A stretch of 64,000 nucleotides of DNA from Sedimentibacter acidaminivorans (GTDB lineage Bacteria > Bacillota > Clostridia > Tissierellales > Sedimentibacteraceae): positions 372,001-436,000 of the forward strand of contig NZ_JAGGKS010000002.1 of the NCBI RefSeq assembly GCF_017873955.1. The letters are read 5' to 3'. Both the position numbers and the translations under genes were made by a program. Below the pieces are notes generated by a model, which did not search any database, was not told where the DNA came from, and saw nothing but the letters and a program-made list of their open reading frames with translations. Below, one piece after another: positions 16,504-25,575 of the stretch (position 1 is its first letter; each line of letters starts with the position of its first letter).

Positions 16504-17742
16504 TTATAGAATACTTGACATTCCAGGATATTCATCATCTGGATATCCACCAAGGAGCGGTTCTAAATCAGAGTTAGCAAACACACCACGAATTATAGCT
16601 GCATCACCATATTTTTCTCTTATTTTATCTATTACCTTATCCAATTTTTCATTGTTCAAACTATTGCGATCTTTAAATATGCTCAATTGTTGAAATTTGG
16701 CTTCATCCAAATCAGATACTGAAACACCTAGCTGACGAATGGGATTTTTATCCCAAACTTTATCAAATAAACTACATATATTTTTATAGATATCCTGAGT
16801 ACAGTCAGTGAAATATTGAAGCTTTTTCTGACGTGATATATATCCAAAACTTGAATCCTTTATACTTATACTTACTACACTACACATCATTTTGGCTTCT
16901 CTAAGGCGCCATGCTGTCATCTCAACAAGGCTTAAAATTATTACGTGAGCTGTTTCTATATCTTCAACATTAAATTTTAAAGTTGAGCTGTTTCCTACGC
17001 TTTTTATTGGAGTTGGAGGCTTGAAAGTTGACGCATCATGTCCATTAGCATATGCATATATAAGCCGTCCATGTGACTTTAATAATGTTGAAATCAGATT
17101 GAAATCTGCATTTGCCAAATCTCCAATTGTATATATTCCAAGCTTATTTAATTTAGGCTGTGTGCGACGTCCAACCATAAATAAATTTTCTACTGGCAAT
17201 ATCCACATTTTTTCTTTTATTTCCTCTGGAAAGCAGGTATGGCATTTATCAGGTTTTTCAAAATCTCCTGCCATTTTTGCAAGTAATTTATTTGTAGATA
17301 TTCCAATGTTTACAGTGTAACCGAAAACTTGTTTTATCTGTTCCTTAATTGAATATGCCAATTCAATAGCTTTTTCTTTGTTTAAATCCATGAAGCGAAT
17401 AAAGCATTCATCTATGCTAAACACCTCAATATCAGGTGAAAATGTATTTAGTAATTCATATAAAGATTTGCTTGCACGTACATAAACTTGATAATTTGGA
17501 GGAACTACAAGAAGATTTGGACACATAAGTCGTGCTTCCATTAGTGAATTACCTGTTTTTATTCCATATTTTTTTGCCTTCATTGATTTAGCTAAAACAA
17601 TCCCATGTCTATTTTCTTCATTCCCGCCTATTACAGATGCAACTTCTCTTATATCTCTTTCCAATCCCATTTGTTGCTCATATGCAGCTGTCCATGATAA
17701 AAATGCTGAATTTACATCTACATGCATTATAATATTTGACAT
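16504..17742 (-). CDS. Y-family DNA polymerase (UvrX/UmuC-like)
   Basis: A 412-residue translesion polymerase. D9 in IIMHVDVNSAFLSW and D111/E112 in VFSIDECFIRF are the catalytic acids. GISTNKLLAKMA and the thumb MVGRRTQPKLNKLGIYTIGDL follow. FQQLSIF near the C terminus is a beta-clamp binding motif. It differs clearly from the DinB at 4.5 kb and is of the SOS-inducible Firmicutes type. The ribosome binding site is AGGAG. A LexA-like box lies 15 bp upstream, and a small partner gene follows. Confidence 0.9.
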   Translation of the reverse strand: MSNIIMHVDVNSAFLSWTAAYEQQMGLERDIREVASVIGGNEENRHGIVLAKSMKAKKYGIKTGNSLMEARLMCPNLLVVPPNYQVYVRASKSLYELLNTFSPDIEVFSIDECFIRFMDLNKEKAIELAYSIKEQIKQVFGYTVNIGISTNKLLAKMAGDFEKPDKCHTCFPEEIKEKMWILPVENLFMVGRRTQPKLNKLGIYTIGDLANADFNLISTLLKSHGRLIYAYANGHDASTFKPPTPIKSVGNSSTLKFNVEDIETAHVIILSLVEMTAWRLREAKMMCSVVSISIKDSSFGYISRQKKLQYFTDCTQDIYKNICSLFDKVWDKNPIRQLGVSVSDLDEAKFQQLSIFKDRNSLNNEKLDKVIDKIREKYGDAAIIRGVFANSDLEPLLGGYPDDEYPGMSSIL

Positions 17743-17757
17743 AATATCGCTCCTGTT

Positions 17758-17771
17758 AAAACATATGTTCG
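17758..17771 (-). promoter_or_regulatory. LexA-like SOS box
   Basis: On the reverse strand CGAACATATGTTTT matches the Gram-positive SOS box CGAACnnnnGTTCG at its first half and in GTT. It also fits the clostridial GAACnnnnGTTT variant exactly. It lies 15 bp before the polymerase start. Confidence 0.65.
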
Positions 17772-17871
17772 ATTTTAATTAATTATATCATATTTTTTTA
17801 AAAGTTAAAGTAATATTTTATAATTAATTTTTGGTTTATTTGTATAATTTATTTACCTACTAAAATAGCAA

Positions 17872-17908
17872 AAACAAAAAATGATACGTAACATATCATC
17901 TTTTGTTT
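17872..17908 (-). terminator. Terminator after flavodoxin gene
   Basis: AAACAAAA-A-ATGATA pairs with TATCAT-C-TTTTGTTT with one mismatch. The reverse strand continues into a T-rich tract. It lies about 75 bp after the downstream flavodoxin-like gene. Confidence 0.6.
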
Positions 17909-17981
17909 AAATATATTTTTTATTTTTAAATACTATCCTTTTAAATTAATTATTCTAAAGTTGGATTTGACAATACCTTAC

Positions 17982-18617
17982 TTACTTCTTAATGAATAAA
18001 TCCTTACTTCTTAATCCATTTGATTTTATCTGTTGACGCCAACCTGCATCTCCTCCAATTTTATATAAAAATCTAGGAAGATTAGGTGAAACAAAAATAT
18101 TTTCTGAGCTAATGCAATTTGAAACATTTTTCGAAAGAATATTCAAAGCATTCCAAACGTTTTTTTTTGGACCTTGTCCGTCCGGCACACTTGCCATCCC
18201 TGACAACATTCCACCTCCACCAATACCTATACCCTGTCCCCAGCTAATTTCTGCTTTTTTACACCAATTTTCCATCATTTCAAGTGCTATCAAACCCTGT
18301 TTTCCTTCATAAAATCCGCAGTTCACTAAAACGTAGACCTTAATGTCATGATTAAGATTCGTTTTGAAGTATGTTTCCATTTGATAAAGACAACTTTTTA
18401 AATGTGCTGGAATTTCATCAATATATAAAGGAAACGCAAATACTATTACATTACATTTCGATATTTCCTCTATCTCTTTAGTATCCAACTTTGGTGTTCT
18501 AAAATTATATTCTGAAATAACATTACTTTCAGTAAAAAGTTTTTTTAATGTATTTAAAATATTTTCTGATGCGCTATTTTTCACTTTGGGACTACCGTTT
18601 ATTAATGCTATTTTCAT
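17982..18617 (-). CDS. Flavodoxin-like NAD(P)H-dependent oxidoreductase
   Basis: A 211-residue flavodoxin-fold protein. INGSPKVKNSASENIL (about 6-21) is the FMN phosphate loop, and VFAFPLYIDEIPAHLKSCLYQME is the typical second FMN loop. A glycine-rich GQGIGIGGGGMLSGM segment follows. The start codon overlaps the stop of the preceding gene (ATGA), so the two are translationally coupled and may form a heteromeric flavoprotein. Reaction unknown. GGAGG precedes the ATG. Confidence 0.8.
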   Translation of the reverse strand: MKIALINGSPKVKNSASENILNTLKKLFTESNVISEYNFRTPKLDTKEIEEISKCNVIVFAFPLYIDEIPAHLKSCLYQMETYFKTNLNHDIKVYVLVNCGFYEGKQGLIALEMMENWCKKAEISWGQGIGIGGGGMLSGMASVPDGQGPKKNVWNALNILSKNVSNCISSENIFVSPNLPRFLYKIGGDAGWRQQIKSNGLRSKDLFIKK

Positions 18618-19117
18618 ATAGTTATCCCTCCCATTTCTGCTAAACTTTCAACAAAAGAAACACTACAATCATTGCAATCTAAATTAATAGAATTTGCCTC
18701 TATCAATTTTTTTGCAGTTTGTTTTTCATTTTCCGTAATATTTCCCCCATAGAAAGTTACTTGTAAATCAAAATGATTTTCATATCTGCGCCTATGATGC
18801 ATCTCGCCATTTCTTATTACAAAATACGGATGAGAATACGAAATACTTCTGTCAAGTACATTCTTTACAAATGGGCTAAATCCTCCGTAGTAACATTTAC
18901 TAATAATAATTAATGTGTCACACTTAGATAATAATTCGCCCATATCAGAATATTTATCATGTATTACACATGAAGCTGGCGTTTTTATCCAACATCCAAA
19001 ACAACCTATACAATTATGTATTGTACCATCATCTGAAATAACTCTTATACTGTCGTCTAACTTTGGAAAAATACTACAAAAATCGTTTTCTCCTAAATCA
19101 TGAATCAATAATTTCAC
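18614..19117 (-). CDS. Flavodoxin-like protein with CxxCxxC motif
   Basis: A 167-residue NADPH-dependent FMN reductase-like protein starting at GTG, eight bases after GGGGG. It has a short N-terminal strand and HNCIGCFGCWIKTPASCVIHD, a cysteine motif like that of iron-sulfur flavoproteins and related FMN reductases. It also has the loop ISKCYYGGFSPFVKNVLDRS. The N-terminal phosphate loop is degenerate (LIHDLGENDF), so FMN binding may need the partner encoded by the overlapping downstream gene. The two genes form a coupled operon. Confidence 0.78.
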   Translation of the reverse strand: MKLLIHDLGENDFCSIFPKLDDSIRVISDDGTIHNCIGCFGCWIKTPASCVIHDKYSDMGELLSKCDTLIIISKCYYGGFSPFVKNVLDRSISYSHPYFVIRNGEMHHRRRYENHFDLQVTFYGGNITENEKQTAKKLIEANSINLDCNDCSVSFVESLAEMGGITI

Positions 19118-19236
19118 TTTTAATGCCCCCTATTAATTAGATTATTTGTTATTAGTTAATAAATTACTATCTAAATCAAAAAAATTATTACTTATTTTTT
19201 GTAACTTTTTTACTTCAAGATTAATACTAAATATTT

Positions 19237-19917
19237 TTATAATCTAACATCTACAAAATTTCTAGCTTCTATGCTATTTTTAGTAACTTCGCAATCAAGA
19301 GCTAATATATTTACACCCTTACTTTTAGCTAATACTAATGCTTCACCAAACTCCATATGTGTTTTATTGTTTGGGGTGAAATATTTTATATTTTTCATCT
19401 GAACTATAAACACAACATAAGCTTCGAATCCATCCTCAACAGAATTAATTAGTTCATTTATATGTTTTAGACCTCTTAATGTTGGGGCATCAGGAAACAT
19501 TGCAACATCATTTTCCTCCAATGTAACACCCTTCACTTCAACAAATATTTTCTTATCTATAGTTTCTATATAAAAATCAAATCGTGAATTCCCATATTTA
19601 TATTCTGGTTTTATCATCGTTATATTTTCAAATAGCCCAGAATTTTTAACCCACTCGTGAAATACCTTGTTAGGCACTTGACTATCCATATTTATTAATC
19701 GTTCACCCTTGTATACTGATATTAAATCATACTTTGTTTTACGAGTAGAGCTATCAAATTCCTCCACAAATACAGTTGCATTGTCAGTTAGAAGTTCCTT
19801 GCAACGTCCTGTATTTTTCACATGGCATATTTCATTTTTACCGTCTATTTCAATGTTGGCTATAAACCTATTAGGTCTATTAATAAACTTTGCTTTTTTT
19901 ATATTGTTATATATCAT
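19237..19917 (-). CDS. sfsA: SfsA family DNA/RNA nuclease-like protein
   Basis: A 226-residue SfsA homologue of normal length. The N-terminal OB-like part contains FINRPNRFIANIEIDG and CHVKNTGRCKELL. The C-terminal PD-(D/E)xK-type part contains SRFDFYIE, IFVEVKGVTLEENDVAMFPDAPTLRG and the HMEFGEAL helix, with catalytic-type D, E and K visible. SfsA was named for sugar fermentation stimulation in E. coli; nuclease activity is known for homologues. It lies 46 bp after the sirtuin gene on the same strand, suggesting co-transcription. Confidence 0.93.
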   Translation of the reverse strand: MIYNNIKKAKFINRPNRFIANIEIDGKNEICHVKNTGRCKELLTDNATVFVEEFDSSTRKTKYDLISVYKGERLINMDSQVPNKVFHEWVKNSGLFENITMIKPEYKYGNSRFDFYIETIDKKIFVEVKGVTLEENDVAMFPDAPTLRGLKHINELINSVEDGFEAYVVFIVQMKNIKYFTPNNKTHMEFGEALVLAKSKGVNILALDCEVTKNSIEARNFVDVRL

Positions 19918-19963
19918 ATTTTATCTCTTTAATCTTTCTTATTTTATGTTTATAAACTTACTT

Positions 19964-20683
19964 CTATAATTTTATTCCTTCAAAAACTTTACCTATACTA
20001 TCATTAATAACCAAATTAGCCATACTATCCATAGATGTAGATGACTTATTTATTAAAATCAATTTATTCCCTTTATAATATCTAATTAATCCAGCCGCAG
20101 GATATACAGCTAAAGAAGTACCCCCAATAATTAATACATCAGCATTAGAAATGTAATTTACTGCTTTATCAATAGTTTCATTATCGAGACCCTCTTCATA
20201 AAGAACTACATCTGGTTTAATTATACCATTACAAGTACATCTAGGAATCCCTTTACTTTCTATAACTTTATCTACATCATAAAACTTCCCACACTTCATA
20301 CAATAATTTCGATGTACAGAACCATGAAGTTCCAATACGTTTTTGCTGCCTGCTTTTTGATGAAGTCCATCTATATTTTGAGTAATTACTGCTTTTAGCT
20401 TTCCAACCCTTTCAAGTTCTGCAAGCTTTATATGTGCTTTGTTCGGTGAAACTTCTAAAAATAACATCTTGTTTTTATAAAAATCATAAAAATATTCGGT
20501 ATTACTTATAAAGAAGCTATGTGAAAGTATTTGTTCTGGTGGATAACTATATTTTTGATTATATAACCCATCAACACTACGAAAATCAGGAATACCACTC
20601 TCTGTAGATACTCCTGCCCCACCAAAAAATACTATATTGTTACTTTCTAAAATTAGGTCTTGTAACTCATTATACTTTTGCAT
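19964..20683 (-). CDS. cobB: Sir2-family NAD-dependent protein deacylase
   Basis: A 239-residue sirtuin. GGAGVSTESGIPDFRS (21-36) binds NAD+, TQNIDGLH (101-108) follows, and catalytic H120 is in ELHGSVH. A zinc site is formed by C128, C131, C149 and C151. GGTSLAVYPAAGL and INKSSTSMD complete the Rossmann fold. It removes acyl groups from lysines using NAD+. A strong ribosome binding site (GAAAGGAG) precedes the ATG. It is probably the first gene of an operon with sfsA. Confidence 0.93.
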   Translation of the reverse strand: MQKYNELQDLILESNNIVFFGGAGVSTESGIPDFRSVDGLYNQKYSYPPEQILSHSFFISNTEYFYDFYKNKMLFLEVSPNKAHIKLAELERVGKLKAVITQNIDGLHQKAGSKNVLELHGSVHRNYCMKCGKFYDVDKVIESKGIPRCTCNGIIKPDVVLYEEGLDNETIDKAVNYISNADVLIIGGTSLAVYPAAGLIRYYKGNKLILINKSSTSMDSMANLVINDSIGKVFEGIKL

Positions 20684-21107
20684 AAGATACTCCTTTCAAT
20701 GTATGATGAATGCATATGACATTAAATCTTTTTATGAGATTAGATTTGTTACCATTAATATTTACACAAGTTTTATGTTCTCACCAAATTGACGACTATA
20801 ATAAATTTTCTAATAGTAGCAACCATCTTTCATCATATTATTATATATAATATTCTAACACAAATTTATTAAATTCAAAAGTTTAAATATTTCTAATAGT
20901 AATTTAAACTAACTATAATGTAGAAAAAAATTGCGTGAGTTAATATTGCAAAGTGAAAGTTATCTTTTCCCCTTAAACATTTAAAACCTGATACATTATA
21001 GGAAAAGTTTTTTCAAACTTAAAATTATAATTTCACGTTTCCATTTTGTAATAATATGGTATAATGAATTGTGTTTTCGAAAGAAACTAAAGTATTTGGA
21101 GGTAAAA
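20684..21107 (+). promoter_or_regulatory. Divergent intergenic region with promoter
   Basis: This AT-rich spacer lies between the sirtuin and DUF3160 genes. TATAAT at 21060-21065 with TTTCCA at 21038-21043 (16-bp spacing) is a probable promoter for the DUF3160 gene, 43 bp before its start. I see nothing else definite here. Confidence 0.45.
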
Positions 21108-23480
21108 ATGAACAATAAAAAATTTAAAAGTTTTTTCATTATCATAGTACTTTTATGTCAAATAATTATACTGACATCATGTGCTAATACTCAAGTAAAA
21201 CAAGAAGATGAAATTCCTGTTACTGATAATGATGAAGGATTGGATAATAAAGAAACATCACCTGTATGGAAAAGTGAAATGTCATCTTATGATGTCAACA
21301 TCCCCTATGTATTGCCTGAATTTACGCCTCAAGTTAATAATTATGATATTAATAAAGATTTGTTAAATTTATTCAATGCAGGTCAATACACTGGTTTTAC
21401 AGAAGAACAAAAAAATTCTATTTATGAAGATGGATTTGTTGTTTTAAAACCAAGCTACTCTGATCTTCAAATGCACCATATCTACGAGTTTCCTATGTAT
21501 AAAAAATCACCTATGTTTATAACTGTTGATTCGGCATTGCATTTATATCATATATTTTATGATAATAGTTTAAAATATATTGAATTAAGTTCTATGTATG
21601 AAAAATTAGATAAATTATCACAAAGTATGCTTAAAAAGAGTATTGAATATTACAATGATCCTCAATATGAAAATTTAAAAGAAGAGTTAAAGTTTGTATC
21701 TGCATATTTTATGACTGCTTGTAGGTTAATGGAAATAAATATAGACGAACATAATATACCATCTGAGATATCATCGATGGTTGATAAAGAAATAGTACTT
21801 ATTAATGATGCATCTGAATTTAAAGAATCTCCTATATTAAATAAAGACCTTGATTATTCTCAATTTGTTGTAAGGGGACATTATGCAGGAAATGATAATC
21901 TCATTAGATATTTTAAAACTATGATGTGGTATGGTCAATGTGGTTTCCCTGTATTTATGGATGAAGAAACTGAGCCAACTTTGGATATGGATAATATGGT
22001 TAAATCTATGATTATTACTTCCCTAGCACTTAGTGACGAAGAAACTTTTAAAAACTATGAAAATATTTACTCAACTACAGCTTTATATACTGGATTATCT
22101 GATGACTTAGGAATCTTTGAATATAGGGATTTAATTAAAAAAGTATATGGTACTAATCCTAATATTAATATTTTTAAAGATACTTCCTACAATGATAAAC
22201 TATTAGAACAAGCATTATTGTTGCCCGAACCAAAAATACAAGCTAAATATTCAATGGTTACAACGCCAGTTGGTAAACAATTTAGATTTATGGGGCAAAG
22301 ATATTCATTTGATGCTGAAACAATGCAAAATTTAATTGAACCTCAACTTCGCCCTGTGCCATCAGGCCTCGATGTTATTTCTGCTTTTGATAATAAAAGA
22401 GCTGAAGAAATACTTGATATTTATTATGCACCAAAAATAAATTGGCCAAATTACACAGAGAATTTAGAAATAATGCGTGATAAGGAAAAATCTATAACTG
22501 ATGATGAATGGAAATCTGATTTATATAATGGTTGGTTATGGAGCTTAAAATCATCCTCTGTTTCTTTTGAAGATGTGGATGGAATGCCTCAATTTATGAG
22601 AAATCAAAAGTGGACTGACAAAAATATACATACAGCACTTGGTAGCTATGCTGAACTAAAACATGATAGTATTTTGTATAAAAAACAATCCGGCGCTGAA
22701 ATGGGTGGTGGAGGCGAAATGACTATTCCATACAATTATGTTGAACCTAATGTTGAAGTTTATGCAAAACTTACATGGCTTGCAAAAAATACAAAAGAAA
22801 ACTTAAGTATTAGAAATATGTTAGATGAAAGATCAACAGAAATACTTGATTCAATAATAGAAATGCAAGAAACTTTAATGAATGTTTCTGTTAAAGAGCT
22901 TACAAATCATGCTATAACAGAAGAGGAAAATATAAAACTTTACCAATATGGTGGACGAATAGATTATATCATGCAAAGTTTAAATTATATGCTTATGGAC
23001 GCTGGTATAAAAGATGATGACAATTATACTTCTGCTCTTATTGCTGATGTTTCAACTGTTGCGCCAAATGAGTTTGTACCATCAGGTAATTATTTAGAAT
23101 TAGGGAATGGACTCCCTTGTGAAATTTATGTTGTATGTAACACAAACGGAAAAACATATTTAGCTAAAGGTTCATTATTTAATTATTATGAATTTTTATC
23201 AGATAAAAGAATGACTGATGAAGAATGGTATAATTTAATTGGTATTAAAAAAGTAATTCACTATCAGGATGAAACAAAAAATGAATTTGTAACCCAAGAT
23301 TTATACGATGAAAATGGAAATAAAACTGTAGGAGATGATGTTGAATATTTTGAATCTGTAGAAATAACTGAGCCATCACCTCATGTTCCATCAAAACCAG
23401 AATGGACAAAATCATTTATTTCTGAGCAAGAAAATAAAGTTACCATTAATGAAGATCTGGAAATAGATTGGGCAAATTAA
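21108..23480 (+). CDS. DUF3160 family lipoprotein
   Basis: The frame opens at 21069, but GGAGG at about 21098-21102 makes the ATG at 21108 the start, giving 790 residues. A signal peptide ends in a lipobox (IILTSC), so it is a lipoprotein exposed on the cell surface. DUF3160 signatures include LKPSYSDLQMHHIYEFPMY, FITVDSALHLYHIFYDNSLK, PLLRP-like QLRPVPSGLDV, MGGGGEMTIPYNYVEP and SALIADVSTVAPNEFV. The family function is unknown. The next gene starts immediately after the stop codon, so they are translated together. Confidence 0.85.
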   Translation: MNNKKFKSFFIIIVLLCQIIILTSCANTQVKQEDEIPVTDNDEGLDNKETSPVWKSEMSSYDVNIPYVLPEFTPQVNNYDINKDLLNLFNAGQYTGFTEEQKNSIYEDGFVVLKPSYSDLQMHHIYEFPMYKKSPMFITVDSALHLYHIFYDNSLKYIELSSMYEKLDKLSQSMLKKSIEYYNDPQYENLKEELKFVSAYFMTACRLMEINIDEHNIPSEISSMVDKEIVLINDASEFKESPILNKDLDYSQFVVRGHYAGNDNLIRYFKTMMWYGQCGFPVFMDEETEPTLDMDNMVKSMIITSLALSDEETFKNYENIYSTTALYTGLSDDLGIFEYRDLIKKVYGTNPNINIFKDTSYNDKLLEQALLLPEPKIQAKYSMVTTPVGKQFRFMGQRYSFDAETMQNLIEPQLRPVPSGLDVISAFDNKRAEEILDIYYAPKINWPNYTENLEIMRDKEKSITDDEWKSDLYNGWLWSLKSSSVSFEDVDGMPQFMRNQKWTDKNIHTALGSYAELKHDSILYKKQSGAEMGGGGEMTIPYNYVEPNVEVYAKLTWLAKNTKENLSIRNMLDERSTEILDSIIEMQETLMNVSVKELTNHAITEEENIKLYQYGGRIDYIMQSLNYMLMDAGIKDDDNYTSALIADVSTVAPNEFVPSGNYLELGNGLPCEIYVVCNTNGKTYLAKGSLFNYYEFLSDKRMTDEEWYNLIGIKKVIHYQDETKNEFVTQDLYDENGNKTVGDDVEYFESVEITEPSPHVPSKPEWTKSFISEQENKVTINEDLEIDWAN

Positions 23481-24272
23481 ATGAAAAAAAATTTGATAGT
23501 TATTAGTATTTTTTTGGCTGGCTGCATAGTGTTTTTATGCAATCAGCCAAAAAATTATGATATTAAAATAGATAATAATATCTATAAAATTGTATTTAAG
23601 AATAATACTCTTTATTTAAATAATCATTATTTTAAATATAAAAAACTGCTTCAAGAAAAAATAATTGACTTTAAATTTTATGATATAGATGAAGATAAAA
23701 ATGATGAAATTCTTGTAATTACAAAACAAAATAAAAAAAGTATTTATGGTGAATATTTAGTTATATATGATACAAATTTAATTAATCAAACTATTGTAGT
23801 TACTGAGATCTACAGACAAGATTTTTCTAATATAACTCCTTGGAAAGTAGATGCTTGTAATTTAGATAATGATAATGATACAGATATTTTTATTGGAGTA
23901 AATAAAGATACTGTATTCTATAAAGATGTAAGAAATAGACCTTTCTTTTACTCTTGGGATGGAGAGAAACTTTACAAAAAATGGCAGGGTTCTTTTTTTA
24001 CAGATTGGGATTTAGTTGATATAACTTTTGGAGATTATTTTAATTATGGACATGATTTAGCGGCAGTTTTAGAAAAAAATAGAAACAGCGAATATAGAAT
24101 TAGTTTATATAATTTTACAGGATTTGGTTTTATAAATATAACTAAAAGTGATATTTATAAAAATGTGAAATGTATAAACACAATAAGAAAAGATAATGTT
24201 TATAAGATAGTTTTAACTTTTAACAATTCAAATAAATATAATATTATAGAAATGGTTCCAACTAGAAGATAA
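23481..24272 (+). CDS. Exported FG-GAP-like protein, DUF3160 partner
   Basis: A 263-residue protein whose ATG directly follows the DUF3160 stop with no gap, so it depends on translational coupling. An N-terminal hydrophobic segment (about 5-21, with LAGC) is a membrane anchor or lipoprotein signal. It contains repeats with Asp-rich loops (YDIDEDKNDEILVIT, NLDNDNDTDIFIGV, ITFGDYFNYGHDLAAVL) that look like FG-GAP/VCBS beta-propeller blades binding calcium. It is the likely surface partner of the DUF3160 protein. The function is unknown. Confidence 0.72.
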   Translation: MKKNLIVISIFLAGCIVFLCNQPKNYDIKIDNNIYKIVFKNNTLYLNNHYFKYKKLLQEKIIDFKFYDIDEDKNDEILVITKQNKKSIYGEYLVIYDTNLINQTIVVTEIYRQDFSNITPWKVDACNLDNDNDTDIFIGVNKDTVFYKDVRNRPFFYSWDGEKLYKKWQGSFFTDWDLVDITFGDYFNYGHDLAAVLEKNRNSEYRISLYNFTGFGFINITKSDIYKNVKCINTIRKDNVYKIVLTFNNSNKYNIIEMVPTRR

Positions 24273-24301
24273 CAATTATATTAGGAACCATTTCTTATTT
24301 T

Positions 24302-24338
24302 AAAAAGTTTTATTATACCAAACATAATAAAACTTTTT
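24302..24338. terminator. Bidirectional terminator, 15-bp perfect stem
   Basis: AAAAAGTTTTATTAT pairs perfectly with ATAATAAAACTTTTT across a 7-base loop. It lies between converging genes. Confidence 0.75.
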
Positions 24339-24399
24339 ATGCAAACATTACCATGATATTTTTGTGCTAGAAAAACGTCCCCATTTCTATTTCATAAAT

Positions 24400-25398
24400 C
24401 TACTTAGAAAGTAATAGTTCAGATACCAAACTGTCTGGAGTCTCTCCCCAAATACTTATTTCTATGGATGAGTCTTGATTATCTAAGTTATATTTTGCCC
24501 TAGCTACCGACATATCAAAATCAATGCCTTGGAAATTATATTTTTCTTCATCTGATAAATTTTCATAAGTTTCTTGCTCTTTACGTATATAACATATATC
24601 TATAATATTATCTTCTTCTGACGCTTCAAATTGTATCTGAACACCTTTAACATAATTGTTCAAAGTATATTGATAAAACATATAATCCATGCCATCACCT
24701 ATTTGCTTTTCTGCATGCTGCATAATGTTACTAGTTTCAAATTCATCTATTGTCATCCCCATATACATTGTTATATCGGATATACCATATGGCGAATAAG
24801 GTGAAGGAGTTTTTTCTAGGGCTGTAAACCCTGATACTAACTCTTTTTTTTCATTGGTCGCTACCATCTCATCACCAAAGAAAAATCTATTATCTGTTCC
24901 TCTTCCATCTTGAAAACTCACAAAAAATCCTGCATAATCAACTAACTCATTGGTTTTGATAATCAATAAAGTGTCTTTTAAATGATCATAACTCTCAATC
25001 TCTAATCCAAAACTCTCGTAAGCATAACTACTATAATTAATCTTTACATTATTTACTTCTCCAAAAAAAGCCATTTTATATTCATAACTTGTTCCATTAC
25101 CACTAGTAACCTCTAAGGCATCACATACGACCTCTTTTAAAGAAGATACGTCTACTTCATCAATATTTGGATAGGCATATGTGGTAATAATCTCGTCATC
25201 TGTGAATTCAACAGTCTCTTCTTCTGGGGATATTTCTTCTTTTATTTCTTCAATTTGTTCTTCTTTTAAATTTGTTTCTGCCTCCATCTCAGCTTTTATT
25301 TCTGATTTTAATTCTTTTTCTGTTTTCGAAGTTTCATTTCCAGAACATGCTGTAAGTACTAACGTTAATAATACAAGTACGCTAATTATTTTTTTCAT
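24400..25398 (-). CDS. Predicted lipoprotein, unknown function
   Basis: A 332-residue protein with a clear lipoprotein signal (VLVLLTLVLTAC, Cys18). A highly acidic, Glu/Lys-rich helical linker follows (about 22-62). The C-terminal globular part contains YMGMTIDEFETSN and several SYEYKMAFFGEV-like beta segments. Many clostridial lipoproteins share this plan, and I cannot assign a family. GGAGG precedes the ATG by seven bases. It is transcribed alone. Confidence 0.7.
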   Translation of the reverse strand: MKKIISVLVLLTLVLTACSGNETSKTEKELKSEIKAEMEAETNLKEEQIEEIKEEISPEEETVEFTDDEIITTYAYPNIDEVDVSSLKEVVCDALEVTSGNGTSYEYKMAFFGEVNNVKINYSSYAYESFGLEIESYDHLKDTLLIIKTNELVDYAGFFVSFQDGRGTDNRFFFGDEMVATNEKKELVSGFTALEKTPSPYSPYGISDITMYMGMTIDEFETSNIMQHAEKQIGDGMDYMFYQYTLNNYVKGVQIQFEASEEDNIIDICYIRKEQETYENLSDEEKYNFQGIDFDMSVARAKYNLDNQDSSIEISIWGETPDSLVSELLLSK

Positions 25399-25575
25399 TA
25401 ATTCCCTCCATGTATGATTATTTTCTTACTTTAACAAGTAAAACATATATTTCTTTTAGAATACCACTCTCGTAATAACAGGTCATAGATTTACTTTACT
25501 ATTCTATATTTACAGTTGCCATGTTCTAGACCCATTTGAAACTAATTTTCATAAAAGCGATCTTTAATATGATAC

